This document shows positions 44,716-52,579 of a stretch of DNA of 64,000 bases, one piece after another. The position numbers and the translations under genes are program-made. The notes beneath the pieces were generated by a model that searched no databases, was not told where the DNA came from, and saw only the letters and a list, made by a program, of their open reading frames with translations. The DNA is from Exiguobacterium undae DSM 14481 (GTDB lineage Bacteria; Bacillota; Bacilli; Exiguobacteriales; Exiguobacteriaceae). Location of the stretch: assembly GCF_000620805.1 (NCBI RefSeq), contig NZ_KK211187.1, forward strand, positions 2,094,398 to 2,158,397, in the 5' to 3' direction. The stretch's first letter is position 1. Each line of letters opens with the position of its first letter.

Positions 44716-45372
44716 ATGTCAAAAATTTTAATCGTTTCAACCAGTGCTGATGATATGAACGGTCACAAAACAGGATTATGGTTCGAAGAGTTCGCAGCCC
44801 CATTCAACTTGTTCCACGAAGCCGGCCATGACGTCACGGTCGTTTCTGTCAAAGGCGGCGATGTCCCGATTGATAAAGCTTCAATGGTCAAGGAAATTCT
44901 GCCAAAATTCCAAGATGCACGCCGTGCTCTTCATGATACGACGCCACTCGCGGATGTCGATCCCGCATCATTTGATGCCGTCTATTTCCCAGGTGGTCAC
45001 GGAGCGGTCGTCGATTTCCCGAACAACCCGCTTGTCGCCGGCGCCATCGAAGCAATGGTCAGAAAAGACGGCATCGTCGCTTCTGTCTGCCACGGTCCAG
45101 CGGCGTTCGCGCATGTTACGATCGACGGTAAACCGTTCGTCTCAGGTCGCCAAATCAACGGCTTCACAGACGAAGAAGAAAAATCAACAGGTCTTGAAGA
45201 TAAAGTACCGTTCTTGCTTGAAACAACGTTACGCAGCGAAGGCGCAACGTTCTTGACGTCAGATGCCGGCAAAGAATTTGCTGTCATCGACGGCAACGTC
45301 GTCACAGGTCAAAACCCGGCTTCAAGCGAAGCAGTTGCGAAACTTATCTTGGCGAAACTGGCAACGGTCTAA
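44716..45372 (+). CDS. DJ-1/PfpI superfamily protein, Hsp31-like
   Basis: A 218-residue member of the Hsp31-like group. The catalytic triad candidates are Glu in WFEEFAAP, Cys in ASVCHGPAAF (about residue 124) and the adjacent His. Hsp31-type proteins act as glyoxalase III, deglycases or stress chaperones. GAGGAGGAG lies 7 bases before the ATG, and a sigma-B-type promoter is upstream. It is the second DJ-1 fold gene in the window, of a different subfamily from the one at 34981. Confidence 0.9.
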   Translation: MSKILIVSTSADDMNGHKTGLWFEEFAAPFNLFHEAGHDVTVVSVKGGDVPIDKASMVKEILPKFQDARRALHDTTPLADVDPASFDAVYFPGGHGAVVDFPNNPLVAGAIEAMVRKDGIVASVCHGPAAFAHVTIDGKPFVSGRQINGFTDEEEKSTGLEDKVPFLLETTLRSEGATFLTSDAGKEFAVIDGNVVTGQNPASSEAVAKLILAKLATV

Positions 45373-45392
45373 AAGCATCTAATTGAACTGAA

Positions 45393-45418
45393 AGAGACTG
45401 ACTCAACAGTCGGTCTCT
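45393..45418 (+). terminator. Hairpin after the Hsp31-like gene
   Basis: An 11-bp stem (AGAGACTGACT with AGTCGGTCTCT, one wobble) with a 4-base loop; no T run follows. First of three hairpins in the 45373-45642 gap. Confidence 0.45.
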
Positions 45419-45423
45419 ACACA

Positions 45424-45462
45424 GATGAGGGTGGCGGATTTGATATCCGTCACCCTCATTTT
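45424..45462 (+). terminator. Rho-independent terminator after the Hsp31-like gene
   Basis: A 16-bp stem with one wobble (GATGAGGGTGGCGGAT with ATCCGTCACCCTCATT) ending in TTTT on the plus strand. Confidence 0.8.
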
Positions 45463-45537
45463 GATTCAAAAAAAATGACTTCCTTCGCGCAACGCTTGCA
45501 GGAAACAGCACAGAAATCCGTACTGTCAGAGACGAAC

Positions 45538-45589
45538 AAGACCCGCTTTCCTGCCTCAATCAGGCAAGGATGCGGGGTCTTGTTGTTTT
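45538..45589. terminator. Large terminator hairpin before the 45643 gene's end
   Basis: AAGACCC pairs with GGGTCTT and an inner CCTGCCT/AGGCAAGG-type stem continues it; the plus-strand tail is TGTTGTTTT. It lies between converging genes and probably serves the minus-strand gene ending at 45643 or both. Confidence 0.65.
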
Positions 45590-45642
45590 AGCTGAGAAAC
45601 CATGTGCAATAGAGCGATCCCTTTTGCCATGGTTTTGCTTTA

Positions 45643-46263
45643 TCACCGTAACAGCCGTTCACAATTCGTGCGTTCACGCTGTAATTCTTCCAGTCGTTGT
45701 TGGTCCTTTTGATACTCGGGTTCGAGCTCTTGACGTCGTTGTTCAAGACGGGCTTGTTCATCCGGCGTAAACGAACGGTGAATGATCCGCTCACGACGGT
45801 ACCACCGCTTAGCGATAATTTCCGGTGCCGGTCCTGTCTTCAATGTCTGGACGACTTGTTCATAGGCAAGCCGCGAGACTTCAGCTTGTGGCGCGACATC
45901 ACGCTGCTCCTCGCAGAGCTGCTCGAGGCGGCTTGCGACGAAAGGACGTGTTTTGATCGTCAACTGTTGTTTGATGTCGTGATGGAGTGTTTGTTCGACT
46001 TGGGCGCGTTGCATCGCTTCTTCTGTTTCCACCGAAATGACATCAAAGTCCACCGTCGATTCGTCTAAAATCTGTTCCATCTCTTCGAACGACAACCACA
46101 TCATTTGTTGCGCAACAAACCGGTCAATCAGTCCGGATTCGACATAATAATCGCTGATTTCGCCTCCCCATTTCAGTTCCTTGACGGCATAATCGGCATA
46201 TTGTTCAATCATCTCGTCCGTTTCTTCATCGATCCAGTCTTCATAATCCGTAAATACACTCAC
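45643..46263 (-). CDS. Protein of unknown function with C-terminal coiled coil
   Basis: A 206-residue soluble protein, strongly acidic at the N-terminus (DYEDWIDEETDEMIEQYADY) and with a charged coiled-coil C-terminus (EQARLEQRRQELEPEYQKD). One short basic patch (KRWYRRERI) lies between. It has no membrane segment. I do not recognise the family. The start is GTG with GAGGAGG about 11 bases upstream. It lies alone between terminators at 45538 and 46336. Confidence 0.65.
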   Translation of the reverse strand: MSVFTDYEDWIDEETDEMIEQYADYAVKELKWGGEISDYYVESGLIDRFVAQQMMWLSFEEMEQILDESTVDFDVISVETEEAMQRAQVEQTLHHDIKQQLTIKTRPFVASRLEQLCEEQRDVAPQAEVSRLAYEQVVQTLKTGPAPEIIAKRWYRRERIIHRSFTPDEQARLEQRRQELEPEYQKDQQRLEELQRERTNCERLLR

Positions 46264-46335
46264 GCTTTTTGTTACCTCCTCTAATGCTCTTACAATTCAT
46301 CTACTCTATCACAGTCTGCATCAAAAAGAATCCAC

Positions 46336-46376
46336 AAAAAATCAACTCACTCTGCCCTGAACAGAAGTGAGTTGAT
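46336..46376 (-). terminator. Rho-independent terminator after the PadR gene
   Basis: An 11-bp stem (ATCAACTCACT with AGTGAGTTGAT) extended by CTG/CAG, then six T on the minus strand. Confidence 0.88.
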
Positions 46377-46407
46377 GTTAGATCACAGACCGTGAAATCC
46401 CCGCAGG

Positions 46408-46944
46408 TCAGACATTGGCCTGATTTTTTTTGATTTCTTCAATCGCCCAGTCACACCAGTCGAGGTAGTTGAGCATCATCCGTAATCCATATTCACTGGT
46501 CAGCGTTTCCCCAAGCGTGGCCCCGTTCTCGAGATGATCTTTTCGCCACACCCGCATCAAGTCGACCGCAAACTGGTGATGCCGTTTGGACTCTTCCAGA
46601 TACAGGACCGCTTCATCCGGAGGCAACAGATGCAACAAAGACACCCGCATCAGATTCTCGTCCTTCATCTTCGGTTTGAATTCACTCGGCGCCCGCAGCC
46701 AGGCAACGAGTGCCGTTTGTCCTTGTTCCGTGATTGAATAGACTTTTTTATCGGGCAGGTCTTCTTGAACGATATAGACACTTGTCACCAGTTGATCGTC
46801 TTCCATCTTTAATAATTCACGGTAAATTTGTGTATGATGCGCCGTCCAAAAATGCGTCATCTGTTTTTTGAACGTCGTACTTAAATCGTATCCGGTCGCT
46901 TCTCCCTGAGTTAGCAGTCCGAGCAATGCAAATCGTAACGCCAC
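46408..46944 (-). CDS. PadR family transcriptional regulator
   Basis: A 178-residue PadR-type repressor: an N-terminal winged helix (ALLGLLTQGEATGYDL, then TQIYRELLKMEDDQLV) and a longer helical C-terminal dimerisation domain as in the PadR-s2/VinR group. Such proteins respond to phenolic acids or other small toxic molecules. The GTG at 46942-46944 gives the usual MALRFALLGLL start and has GAAGG 8 bases upstream; the GTG 9 bases earlier is too close. The upstream gap has an AT-rich ATGTATATATTG element that could be part of an operator. No obvious efflux or decarboxylase partner is adjacent. Confidence 0.85.
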   Translation of the reverse strand: MALRFALLGLLTQGEATGYDLSTTFKKQMTHFWTAHHTQIYRELLKMEDDQLVTSVYIVQEDLPDKKVYSITEQGQTALVAWLRAPSEFKPKMKDENLMRVSLLHLLPPDEAVLYLEESKRHHQFAVDLMRVWRKDHLENGATLGETLTSEYGLRMMLNYLDWCDWAIEEIKKNQANV

Positions 46945-47031
46945 TGGCTGCACCTTCTTTCATCAAATGTATATATTGTTAATTATCTCAGAGAAATGTT
47001 TATTATGCTACTTTCTGCCTAGCTTTCGGTC

Positions 47032-47076
47032 AAAAAGAAAAAGAACTGCCGCGTTTTCTCCGCTAGTCAGTCCTTT
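47032..47076 (-). terminator. Terminator of the eight-gene yqjP-to-Nudix operon
   Basis: A 9-bp stem (AAAGGACTG with CAGTTCTTT, one wobble) around a GC-containing loop, tail TTCTTTTTG on the minus strand, starting 9 bases after the last gene. Confidence 0.75.
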
Positions 47077-47084
47077 TGTTACGT

Positions 47085-47672
47085 TCACCGTTCACAATAA
47101 GCTTTTATTCCTGCATACACCGTCTTCCAGTAGTCGGTCGGATGCGGCACGAATTGATTGCGTTGAATGGTTTCACCTTCGACCGTTGTTAAGACCGTCG
47201 TTTCTTCTTCCGCCAACCGGGCGAACTCAGCGAACGAAAAAGCGAGGAGCCGGCGGACTTCCGTCGTCTGCAACGAATAGCCGGTCAGTGGTTTTGCCGA
47301 GTCCGTCAAGAAAAGATGAATCCGTTCCCGATCAATGAAGCCCGGTAAGCGTAATTCTTCTTGATACACACCGAGTCCATGCAGTTCTTCAAAAGACTTG
47401 ACGAGTCCGATTTCTTCTTCAAGTTCCCGGACTCCGTCAGCAACTGACTCACCGGCCAACAGATGACCGGCCGCCGTGATATCCAGCATCCCGGGAAAGT
47501 CTTTTTTCTGATCTGCCCGTTGCTGTAACACGACCTGCTGTTTTATGCTGTCGATGACAAAACAATGAAACGTCTCATGCCACAGACCTTGCGTATGCAC
47601 GTCTTGCCGCGTTGCCGTATACAAAGGTTGTCCGGCTTCATCCACCACCATCAGCTGTTCCGATTCACTCAT
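47085..47672 (-). CDS. Nudix hydrolase, isopentenyl-diphosphate isomerase-like fold
   Basis: A 195-residue Nudix protein with the box GHLLAGESVADGVRELEEEIGLV (split here as GHLLAGESVADG and RELEEEIGLV). The overall pattern, including TRQDVHTQGLWHETFHCFV, is that of the YfcD/IDI-like subgroup, whose members often act on nucleoside or isoprenoid diphosphates. The isomerase-specific cysteine is not evident. It is the last gene of the operon and its ATG overlaps the stop of the CDP-alcohol phosphatidyltransferase gene. In E. coli the similar ynj cluster ends with NudG, another Nudix enzyme. A role in removing CDP-type or diphosphate by-products is inference. Confidence 0.85.
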   Translation of the reverse strand: MSESEQLMVVDEAGQPLYTATRQDVHTQGLWHETFHCFVIDSIKQQVVLQQRADQKKDFPGMLDITAAGHLLAGESVADGVRELEEEIGLVKSFEELHGLGVYQEELRLPGFIDRERIHLFLTDSAKPLTGYSLQTTEVRRLLAFSFAEFARLAEEETTVLTTVEGETIQRNQFVPHPTDYWKTVYAGIKAYCER

Positions 47673-48250
47673 CGTAACACCTTCGAGGCTTGATAAAACC
47701 GTTCGCCGACTGTATACAATTCAGCAATTAAAAAGACGAGCGCAATCCAAATGATGGCACTTGGGAACAGTAACATCGCGGTCAAAAAGAGGAATCCTTC
47801 CGTCCGTTCAACCAATCCCGGTTGATACTGGAACGACTTGAACCCATAATTCTCGCTGACTGCTCCAATCGCCAGAAACATCGTCATCCCGATCACAAAG
47901 GAAGCGATTAAAAATAAGATGACGACTTGTGTCTCCGGAAAGCGGAGCGCAAGTCCAAGCAAAACGGACAGTTCGACGATTCGATCGAGCACCAAATCAA
48001 GAATCGTTCCGATCGGCGTCGTTTTCTCACGTCGCGCCATCGTGCCGTCCACGACGTCTAACATACCAGAGATCCATAATAGTAAAATGGCAATACCCAT
48101 CATATCATTGTATACAAAAAACCCTGTCGCACCCCCGATGATTCCGGAAATGATAGTCACTTGGTTCGCTGAAAGTCCCATTTTCTTTAATAAGGTCGCT
48201 ACCTGTTCAAAAAGGGGCTGGACAACTTTTCTGGCCCGTGTATCTAACAT
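47669..48250 (-). CDS. ynjF: CDP-alcohol phosphatidyltransferase family protein (YnjF-like)
   Basis: A 193-residue membrane enzyme with about six helices. The CDP-alcohol motif reads DVVDGTMARREKTTPIG followed by D and D in LDLVLD, so all acidic residues are kept. It transfers a phosphatidyl or similar group from a CDP-activated lipid to an alcohol; the alcohol is unknown. The N-terminus (MLDTRARKVVQPL) and the KSFQY...LVERTEG region resemble E. coli YnjF more than PgsA, PssA or Cls-type enzymes. The ATG is one base after the ABC ATPase stop, and its own stop overlaps the Nudix start. Confidence 0.82.
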   Translation of the reverse strand: MLDTRARKVVQPLFEQVATLLKKMGLSANQVTIISGIIGGATGFFVYNDMMGIAILLLWISGMLDVVDGTMARREKTTPIGTILDLVLDRIVELSVLLGLALRFPETQVVILFLIASFVIGMTMFLAIGAVSENYGFKSFQYQPGLVERTEGFLFLTAMLLFPSAIIWIALVFLIAELYTVGERFYQASKVLR

Positions 48251-48251
48251 A

Positions 48252-49142
48252 TTACCCCTCCTTCCTGACGATATAAGCTGTCATTGCTTCAGAAAACGTC
48301 TCACTCGTCTGCACGATCAGACGCTCTCCTGCTTCGCGTTCGACTTCATAAAATCGGACGCCGTACTGGATCAGCTCTTTCGTAATCGTAACACGTTCAA
48401 AACTTTCCTTCGTCGGTCTTAAGACCAACTTCACATCGGACAAGGAATACCATTCACCGTTCAGATGAACTCCATCCCCGAAAAACGGACTCGTCTCTGC
48501 CAGCCGGACCGGATTGCCTTGATCAATAATCCGTCCCTGTTCCATGACGTAGACATAATCCGCCATCGCCATCGCTTCTTCCCGGTCATGCGTCACAAGT
48601 AATGTCGTGACGCCTTCTGCTTCCGTCAGCCGTCGAATCAGCGTCCGCAGTTCCCGACGCCGTGGCAAATCAAGACTTGAGAACGGTTCGTCCAGTAACA
48701 GGAAGTTTGGTTCGCTGGCCAGTGCCCGGGCGAGACTTGCCCGTTGTTGCTCTCCACCGGACAGTTCATGGACAAACGACTCCGCCCGCCCGGTCAAACC
48801 GACACGCTCCAGCCATTCGTTCACATCCTGCCGGCTCCCTTTTTTCATTGCCAACCGGACATTTTGTCCGACGGTCAGATGCGGGAACAGTAACGGACGC
48901 TGAAACAACATCGTGACGCCCCGTTCGTTCGGCGCGACACGTGTCATCTCCGTTGTTCCGAAGTGAATCGTTCCGCTCGAGACACGCTCCAGTCCGGCGA
49001 TCAAACGGAGTAACGTGGTTTTCCCGCTACCGCTTGGTCCGACGAGGGCAACACACTTCCCGGAGGAAATCGTCAAATCAATCTCTTGTAACACCTTTTT
49101 CTTTCCAAATGTCTTCGTTACGTGCTGGATCATTACGTCCAT
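48252..49142 (-). CDS. ynjD: ABC transporter ATP-binding protein (YnjD-like)
   Basis: A 296-residue ATPase with Walker A GPSGSGKTT (about residues 36-44), signature LSGGEQQRASLARAL, Walker B FLLLDEPFSSLD and LLVTHDREEAMA. It belongs to the thiamine/polyamine/iron group of importers. It is about 75 residues longer than E. coli YnjD, with a C-terminal beta-rich extension like the regulatory domains of sugar and polyamine ATPases. Its start lies 65 bases inside the 3' end of the second permease gene; GGAGG precedes the ATG by 7 bases, inside that gene. Confidence 0.87.
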   Translation of the reverse strand: MDVMIQHVTKTFGKKKVLQEIDLTISSGKCVALVGPSGSGKTTLLRLIAGLERVSSGTIHFGTTEMTRVAPNERGVTMLFQRPLLFPHLTVGQNVRLAMKKGSRQDVNEWLERVGLTGRAESFVHELSGGEQQRASLARALASEPNFLLLDEPFSSLDLPRRRELRTLIRRLTEAEGVTTLLVTHDREEAMAMADYVYVMEQGRIIDQGNPVRLAETSPFFGDGVHLNGEWYSLSDVKLVLRPTKESFERVTITKELIQYGVRFYEVEREAGERLIVQTSETFSEAMTAYIVRKEG

Positions 49143-49860
49143 CTAACAGCCTCCGAACAAGTCGAACCCACGATGAGAACACCATGAGTTGAACAAAATA
49201 AATCAAAAATGGTAAAGCAATCAACCAAATCGTCGCTTCTTTCGCCGCAACCAACGAATTTCCCGTATAGAGCGGAAAGGCTTCGAGGGCGATCATCCGG
49301 ACGACACCACCACCGATCAGTGCGACAAGTGCGTACTGACTTAATGCAATTACCGTCACGAGTAAGGTGACGGACTGTAACGACGACCGCATCATCGGAC
49401 CGGTCAGGAAAAAGAACCGTTTGAAGCGGTTCGGTTGGATGAGAATCATCTGTTCCATCATCTGTTCACCGAGTGCTTGAAATCCGTTCGTATAGATACG
49501 GATCGTATACGGCAATGTCGGCAACAGCAACACCAACAAGACGCCTAAAAATTGATCGGCGAGCCCCAGTCGAATCCAGGTCAGGTACAAGCCGAACGAT
49601 AACAACAAGACGGGCAGGAACAGCGGCAAGCTGATCAACAGTTCCATCAACCGAATCAATCTGCCGGTGCGAAACGCAATCGCTTTTCCGGCTGCATAGC
49701 CGACCAGATGATTCAGCAGCGTCACTGCCGCAATCATCAGGACAGTCGTTGTCACTGTGTCCAGTAAACGCGGGTTCCACGTCCAGGTCGTCGGGATAAC
49801 ACCGATCAAGGGCAGGACGATCAGACCAATCAACAGACTTTTCACAAGGGTTGGTCTCAT
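49078..49860 (-). CDS. ABC transporter permease, second half (YnjC C-terminal-like)
   Basis: A 260-residue binding-protein-dependent permease with about six helices and the EAA-loop region (FQALGEQMMEQMILIQPNRFKRFFF), where the usual EAA reads QAL. It and the preceding 254-residue permease together equal E. coli YnjC (about 511 residues), which looks like a fusion of the two. The ATG overlaps the preceding stop (ATGA), and the last 65 bases overlap the ATPase gene. Confidence 0.83.
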   Translation of the reverse strand: MRPTLVKSLLIGLIVLPLIGVIPTTWTWNPRLLDTVTTTVLMIAAVTLLNHLVGYAAGKAIAFRTGRLIRLMELLISLPLFLPVLLLSFGLYLTWIRLGLADQFLGVLLVLLLPTLPYTIRIYTNGFQALGEQMMEQMILIQPNRFKRFFFLTGPMMRSSLQSVTLLVTVIALSQYALVALIGGGVVRMIALEAFPLYTGNSLVAAKEATIWLIALPFLIYFVQLMVFSSWVRLVRRLLDGRNDPARNEDIWKEKGVTRD

Positions 49861-50621
49861 TCCGCTCGCCCCTTACTGATCCGTTCCGTCAACGGTCTGA
49901 CGAAACGCGTGAATGTCAATAACACAACCAACAAACTGACGGTCAGGACGACACTGATGGCGAAAGCTGCTGGTTGGCTCGATAAATCGCCTTGTGTGTA
50001 TAAATCAAAGGCGTAAACCCCAATCATCTTCGGATAGGTGACGCCGAGTAACGCCGGCACCTCATAAGCGAACAACGTAAAGGCAAAGACGATGAAGGCC
50101 GCTTCCAACACCGGGAATAACAGAAACACACCTTTTCCGTGCCAAAACCGCCGCATCCGTGACAGACCTAACATCAAGCCCAATTCTTCATAACGGTGAT
50201 CGAGACGTCGGTATACCGGCAGAAGATAAAAGAAGACGAACGGCACTTCCTTATAAAGATAAGTCAGGATGATGCTGAGATGATTCGCTTCATGCGGTCC
50301 GATGACGGGCAGGTCACTTAAATACAGAATCGACAGATATGCTGCACCGAGGTGCGGGATGAACAACGGCAATGCCAACAATTGTTCCGTAAAACCCGTC
50401 CGTCTCGCAAAATAATCCGCAAGTATCGCCCCGACCAGCACGGACAGGACCGTACTGCTCAATGCGACATAGAGGCTGATGCCGATACTTTCCAAAAAGA
50501 CGGCATCAGACGCAAGACGGCTGTAATCGTTCCAGGTCGTCATCGACAGACTGACGAACAGACCATACACCACCATACCGGCAATCAGAAGTGTCGCCGG
50601 CCAGGCATTACCTCGCCACAC
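49857..50621 (-). CDS. ABC transporter permease, first half (YnjC N-terminal-like)
   Basis: A 254-residue permease with about six helices and an EAA-type loop near DHRYEELGLMLGLSRMRRFW. The start is GTG, 14 bases inside the 3' end of the binding-protein gene, with AAGGA about 11 bases upstream. It should form the heterodimeric channel with the next gene product. Confidence 0.83.
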   Translation of the reverse strand: MWRGNAWPATLLIAGMVVYGLFVSLSMTTWNDYSRLASDAVFLESIGISLYVALSSTVLSVLVGAILADYFARRTGFTEQLLALPLFIPHLGAAYLSILYLSDLPVIGPHEANHLSIILTYLYKEVPFVFFYLLPVYRRLDHRYEELGLMLGLSRMRRFWHGKGVFLLFPVLEAAFIVFAFTLFAYEVPALLGVTYPKMIGVYAFDLYTQGDLSSQPAAFAISVVLTVSLLVVLLTFTRFVRPLTERISKGRAE

Positions 50622-51804
50622 GTTCCGGCCAGTCCTTCCGGATCAGATCAAACAGTTCCGGATCGAGCTCCGCCCGGACTTTTCCGTTAAAGTCCGCTGG
50701 CTTCGGTGTCGAGGCTGCCGCCGGAACATCGGCGAACGCCGCTTGTTCCTGCTGATTGAGCTTCGAAAGATCGAGACTCGTTCCATCGCCCCAATAGGTC
50801 GCATCAAACTTCTTCAGTTGCGCTTCTGCCGACAACAGTTGATTGATTGTCACGAGGGCACCGTTTGGATTAGGCGCATTAAATGGAATCGTCAAGAAGT
50901 GTGTCGAGGCAATCGACCCCTCTTCTAAAATCAAAGGACGTGTCTGCTTCGGAAACGTGCCTGATTTCACTTCTTGCTCCGCCCGACGTTCGTTGAAGCC
51001 CATCGTAAACGAGACATCGCCTTTCGCATACAATTGGTCCAGTTGCGCCAATGTCTTCGGATACGTTTTTCCTTCTTTCCACAAATACGGTTTGAGTTCG
51101 TTCAGATAAGCCCATGTTTTCTTGAAATCGGCTTTTGGATCTTGTAACGTCTCTTTTGATTCAACACCGTACATGACGTGACGGACAAACGCATTTCCCG
51201 TAAAGTCCGTTACTTCAGGATAAGTGAATTTGCCCGGATTCTGTTTGACCCAACTCTTCAGCGTCTTGAGATCTTTTGGCGGATTTGCGACACTCGCCTG
51301 ATCGTAGTGGAACGTATACTGGACTTTGCCCCATGCGGCTTCCAGCTCGTCGGTCGGCGTCCCGCTGTCTGAACCTTGTGCTTGTGGATCCACGTACTTC
51401 ATATTCGGCAGCACCTTCGTGATTTCACCGTACAATAAGCCGTCTTTTTTCGCGTTTCGGAAGTTATCTCCGTTGATCCAGATGACATCGATGACACCCG
51501 TCTCTTTGCCGGCTTTTTTCTCGGCCCGTAACTTTTGAATGATGTCCGCCGTCTCAATCGGCACACGCTCTAGTGTAATCTGATGCTCTTTTTTCAAGCG
51601 GGGTGTCAGGTACTCATCGATATAGGCATTGATCCCGTCATCGCCGCCCCACATATACATCCGGACCGTCGTGTCAGCCGCTTCTTTTTCAATCGTCGTA
51701 TACGAAGATCCCAGTACTTTATCTTGTGTCGGCGCTGCCGGAGTATTGCCGCAACCAGCCAGTACGAGACCCGCTGCCGCTATTCCGATTATTTGTTTTC
51801 TCAT
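50608..51804 (-). CDS. ynjB: ABC transporter substrate-binding lipoprotein (YnjB-like)
   Basis: A 398-residue binding lipoprotein: signal peptide MRKQIIGIAAAGLVLAGC with lipobox LAGC. Blocks recalled from E. coli YnjB recur in order: VIWINGDNFRNAK, NPGKFTYPEVTDFTG, YLWKEGKTYP, HFLTIPFNAPNPNGA and ATYWGDGTSLDLSKL. YnjB belongs to the iron/thiamine/polyamine group of binding proteins but its ligand is not established. The ATG at 51802-51804 has GGGG about 10 bases upstream; a TTG at 51810 is an alternative. It starts only 16 bases after the yqjQ stop with no terminator between, so it shares that transcript. Confidence 0.85.
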   Translation of the reverse strand: MRKQIIGIAAAGLVLAGCGNTPAAPTQDKVLGSSYTTIEKEAADTTVRMYMWGGDDGINAYIDEYLTPRLKKEHQITLERVPIETADIIQKLRAEKKAGKETGVIDVIWINGDNFRNAKKDGLLYGEITKVLPNMKYVDPQAQGSDSGTPTDELEAAWGKVQYTFHYDQASVANPPKDLKTLKSWVKQNPGKFTYPEVTDFTGNAFVRHVMYGVESKETLQDPKADFKKTWAYLNELKPYLWKEGKTYPKTLAQLDQLYAKGDVSFTMGFNERRAEQEVKSGTFPKQTRPLILEEGSIASTHFLTIPFNAPNPNGALVTINQLLSAEAQLKKFDATYWGDGTSLDLSKLNQQEQAAFADVPAAASTPKPADFNGKVRAELDPELFDLIRKDWPERVAR

Positions 51805-51820
51805 CCGCAAAAATCCCCTT

Positions 51821-52579
51821 TTATTTTTTATCAAAACCTGATTTCCCGAACCACTCGATCATCCTTGGAAACAGCGCATACGCTTTGGCGGAACCTTCCA
51901 TCCAGAAAGGAGCGTTGACTTCCCGCTTTTTTTTGCCCATCGCCCGGACGATTGTTTGCGCCAATTTCTCTTTTGATAAGAGAATGTTCGCCACGTTTTT
52001 TTCGTATTTCCGGCTGATATCCGCACGAACAAAAAATTCCGTTGCGATGGGTCCCGGATTGACGGTCATGACATGAATTCCTTTTGGCTTGAGTTCCAGA
52101 CGCAAGGCGTTTGAGAACTGCAACAAGGCAGCCTTCGTCATACAGTAGATCGTCGACTTCGGTGTCGGCAACTTGCCTGCCTGACTGGCGACGTTGATGA
52201 CCATCCCGTTTGGGCGGAACAGACGCAGGCACGCTTTTGTCAGTCGAATCGGACTGAGGAGGTTAATCCGCGTCATTGATTCAATCGTCTCGATTGTCGT
52301 ATCTTCCAAAAAACTAAACTCCCCGAATCCTGCATTGTTGATCAGTACATCAATCATGCCATACCGTTCTGCGATCTGTTCTGCAAGAAGCTCCGGTGAA
52401 TGTTCCAAGTCATAGACAAAATACTCGGCATTCAAGTCTTTTGCCAGTCGACGTAACCGGTCTTCCCGTCTCGCCACTAAAATCAAGTTTGCCCCGTAGC
52501 GATTCAGTTCACGCGCAAGTGCCTCGCCGAGCCCACTTGAGGCACCGGTCAAGACGACGACTTTATTCAGTAGATTCAT
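51821..52579 (-). CDS. yqjQ: Short-chain dehydrogenase (YqjQ-like)
   Basis: A 252-residue classical SDR: TGASSGLGEALA cofactor motif, NNAG, catalytic Ser in NVASQAG and YCMTK with Tyr and Lys. By sequence and neighbourhood it is YqjQ, paired with YqjP in B. subtilis. The substrate is unknown; the family includes enzymes acting on membrane-derived lipids and ketones. The ATG overlaps the yqjP stop (ATGA). Confidence 0.85.
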   Translation of the reverse strand: MNLLNKVVVLTGASSGLGEALARELNRYGANLILVARREDRLRRLAKDLNAEYFVYDLEHSPELLAEQIAERYGMIDVLINNAGFGEFSFLEDTTIETIESMTRINLLSPIRLTKACLRLFRPNGMVINVASQAGKLPTPKSTIYCMTKAALLQFSNALRLELKPKGIHVMTVNPGPIATEFFVRADISRKYEKNVANILLSKEKLAQTIVRAMGKKKREVNAPFWMEGSAKAYALFPRMIEWFGKSGFDKK

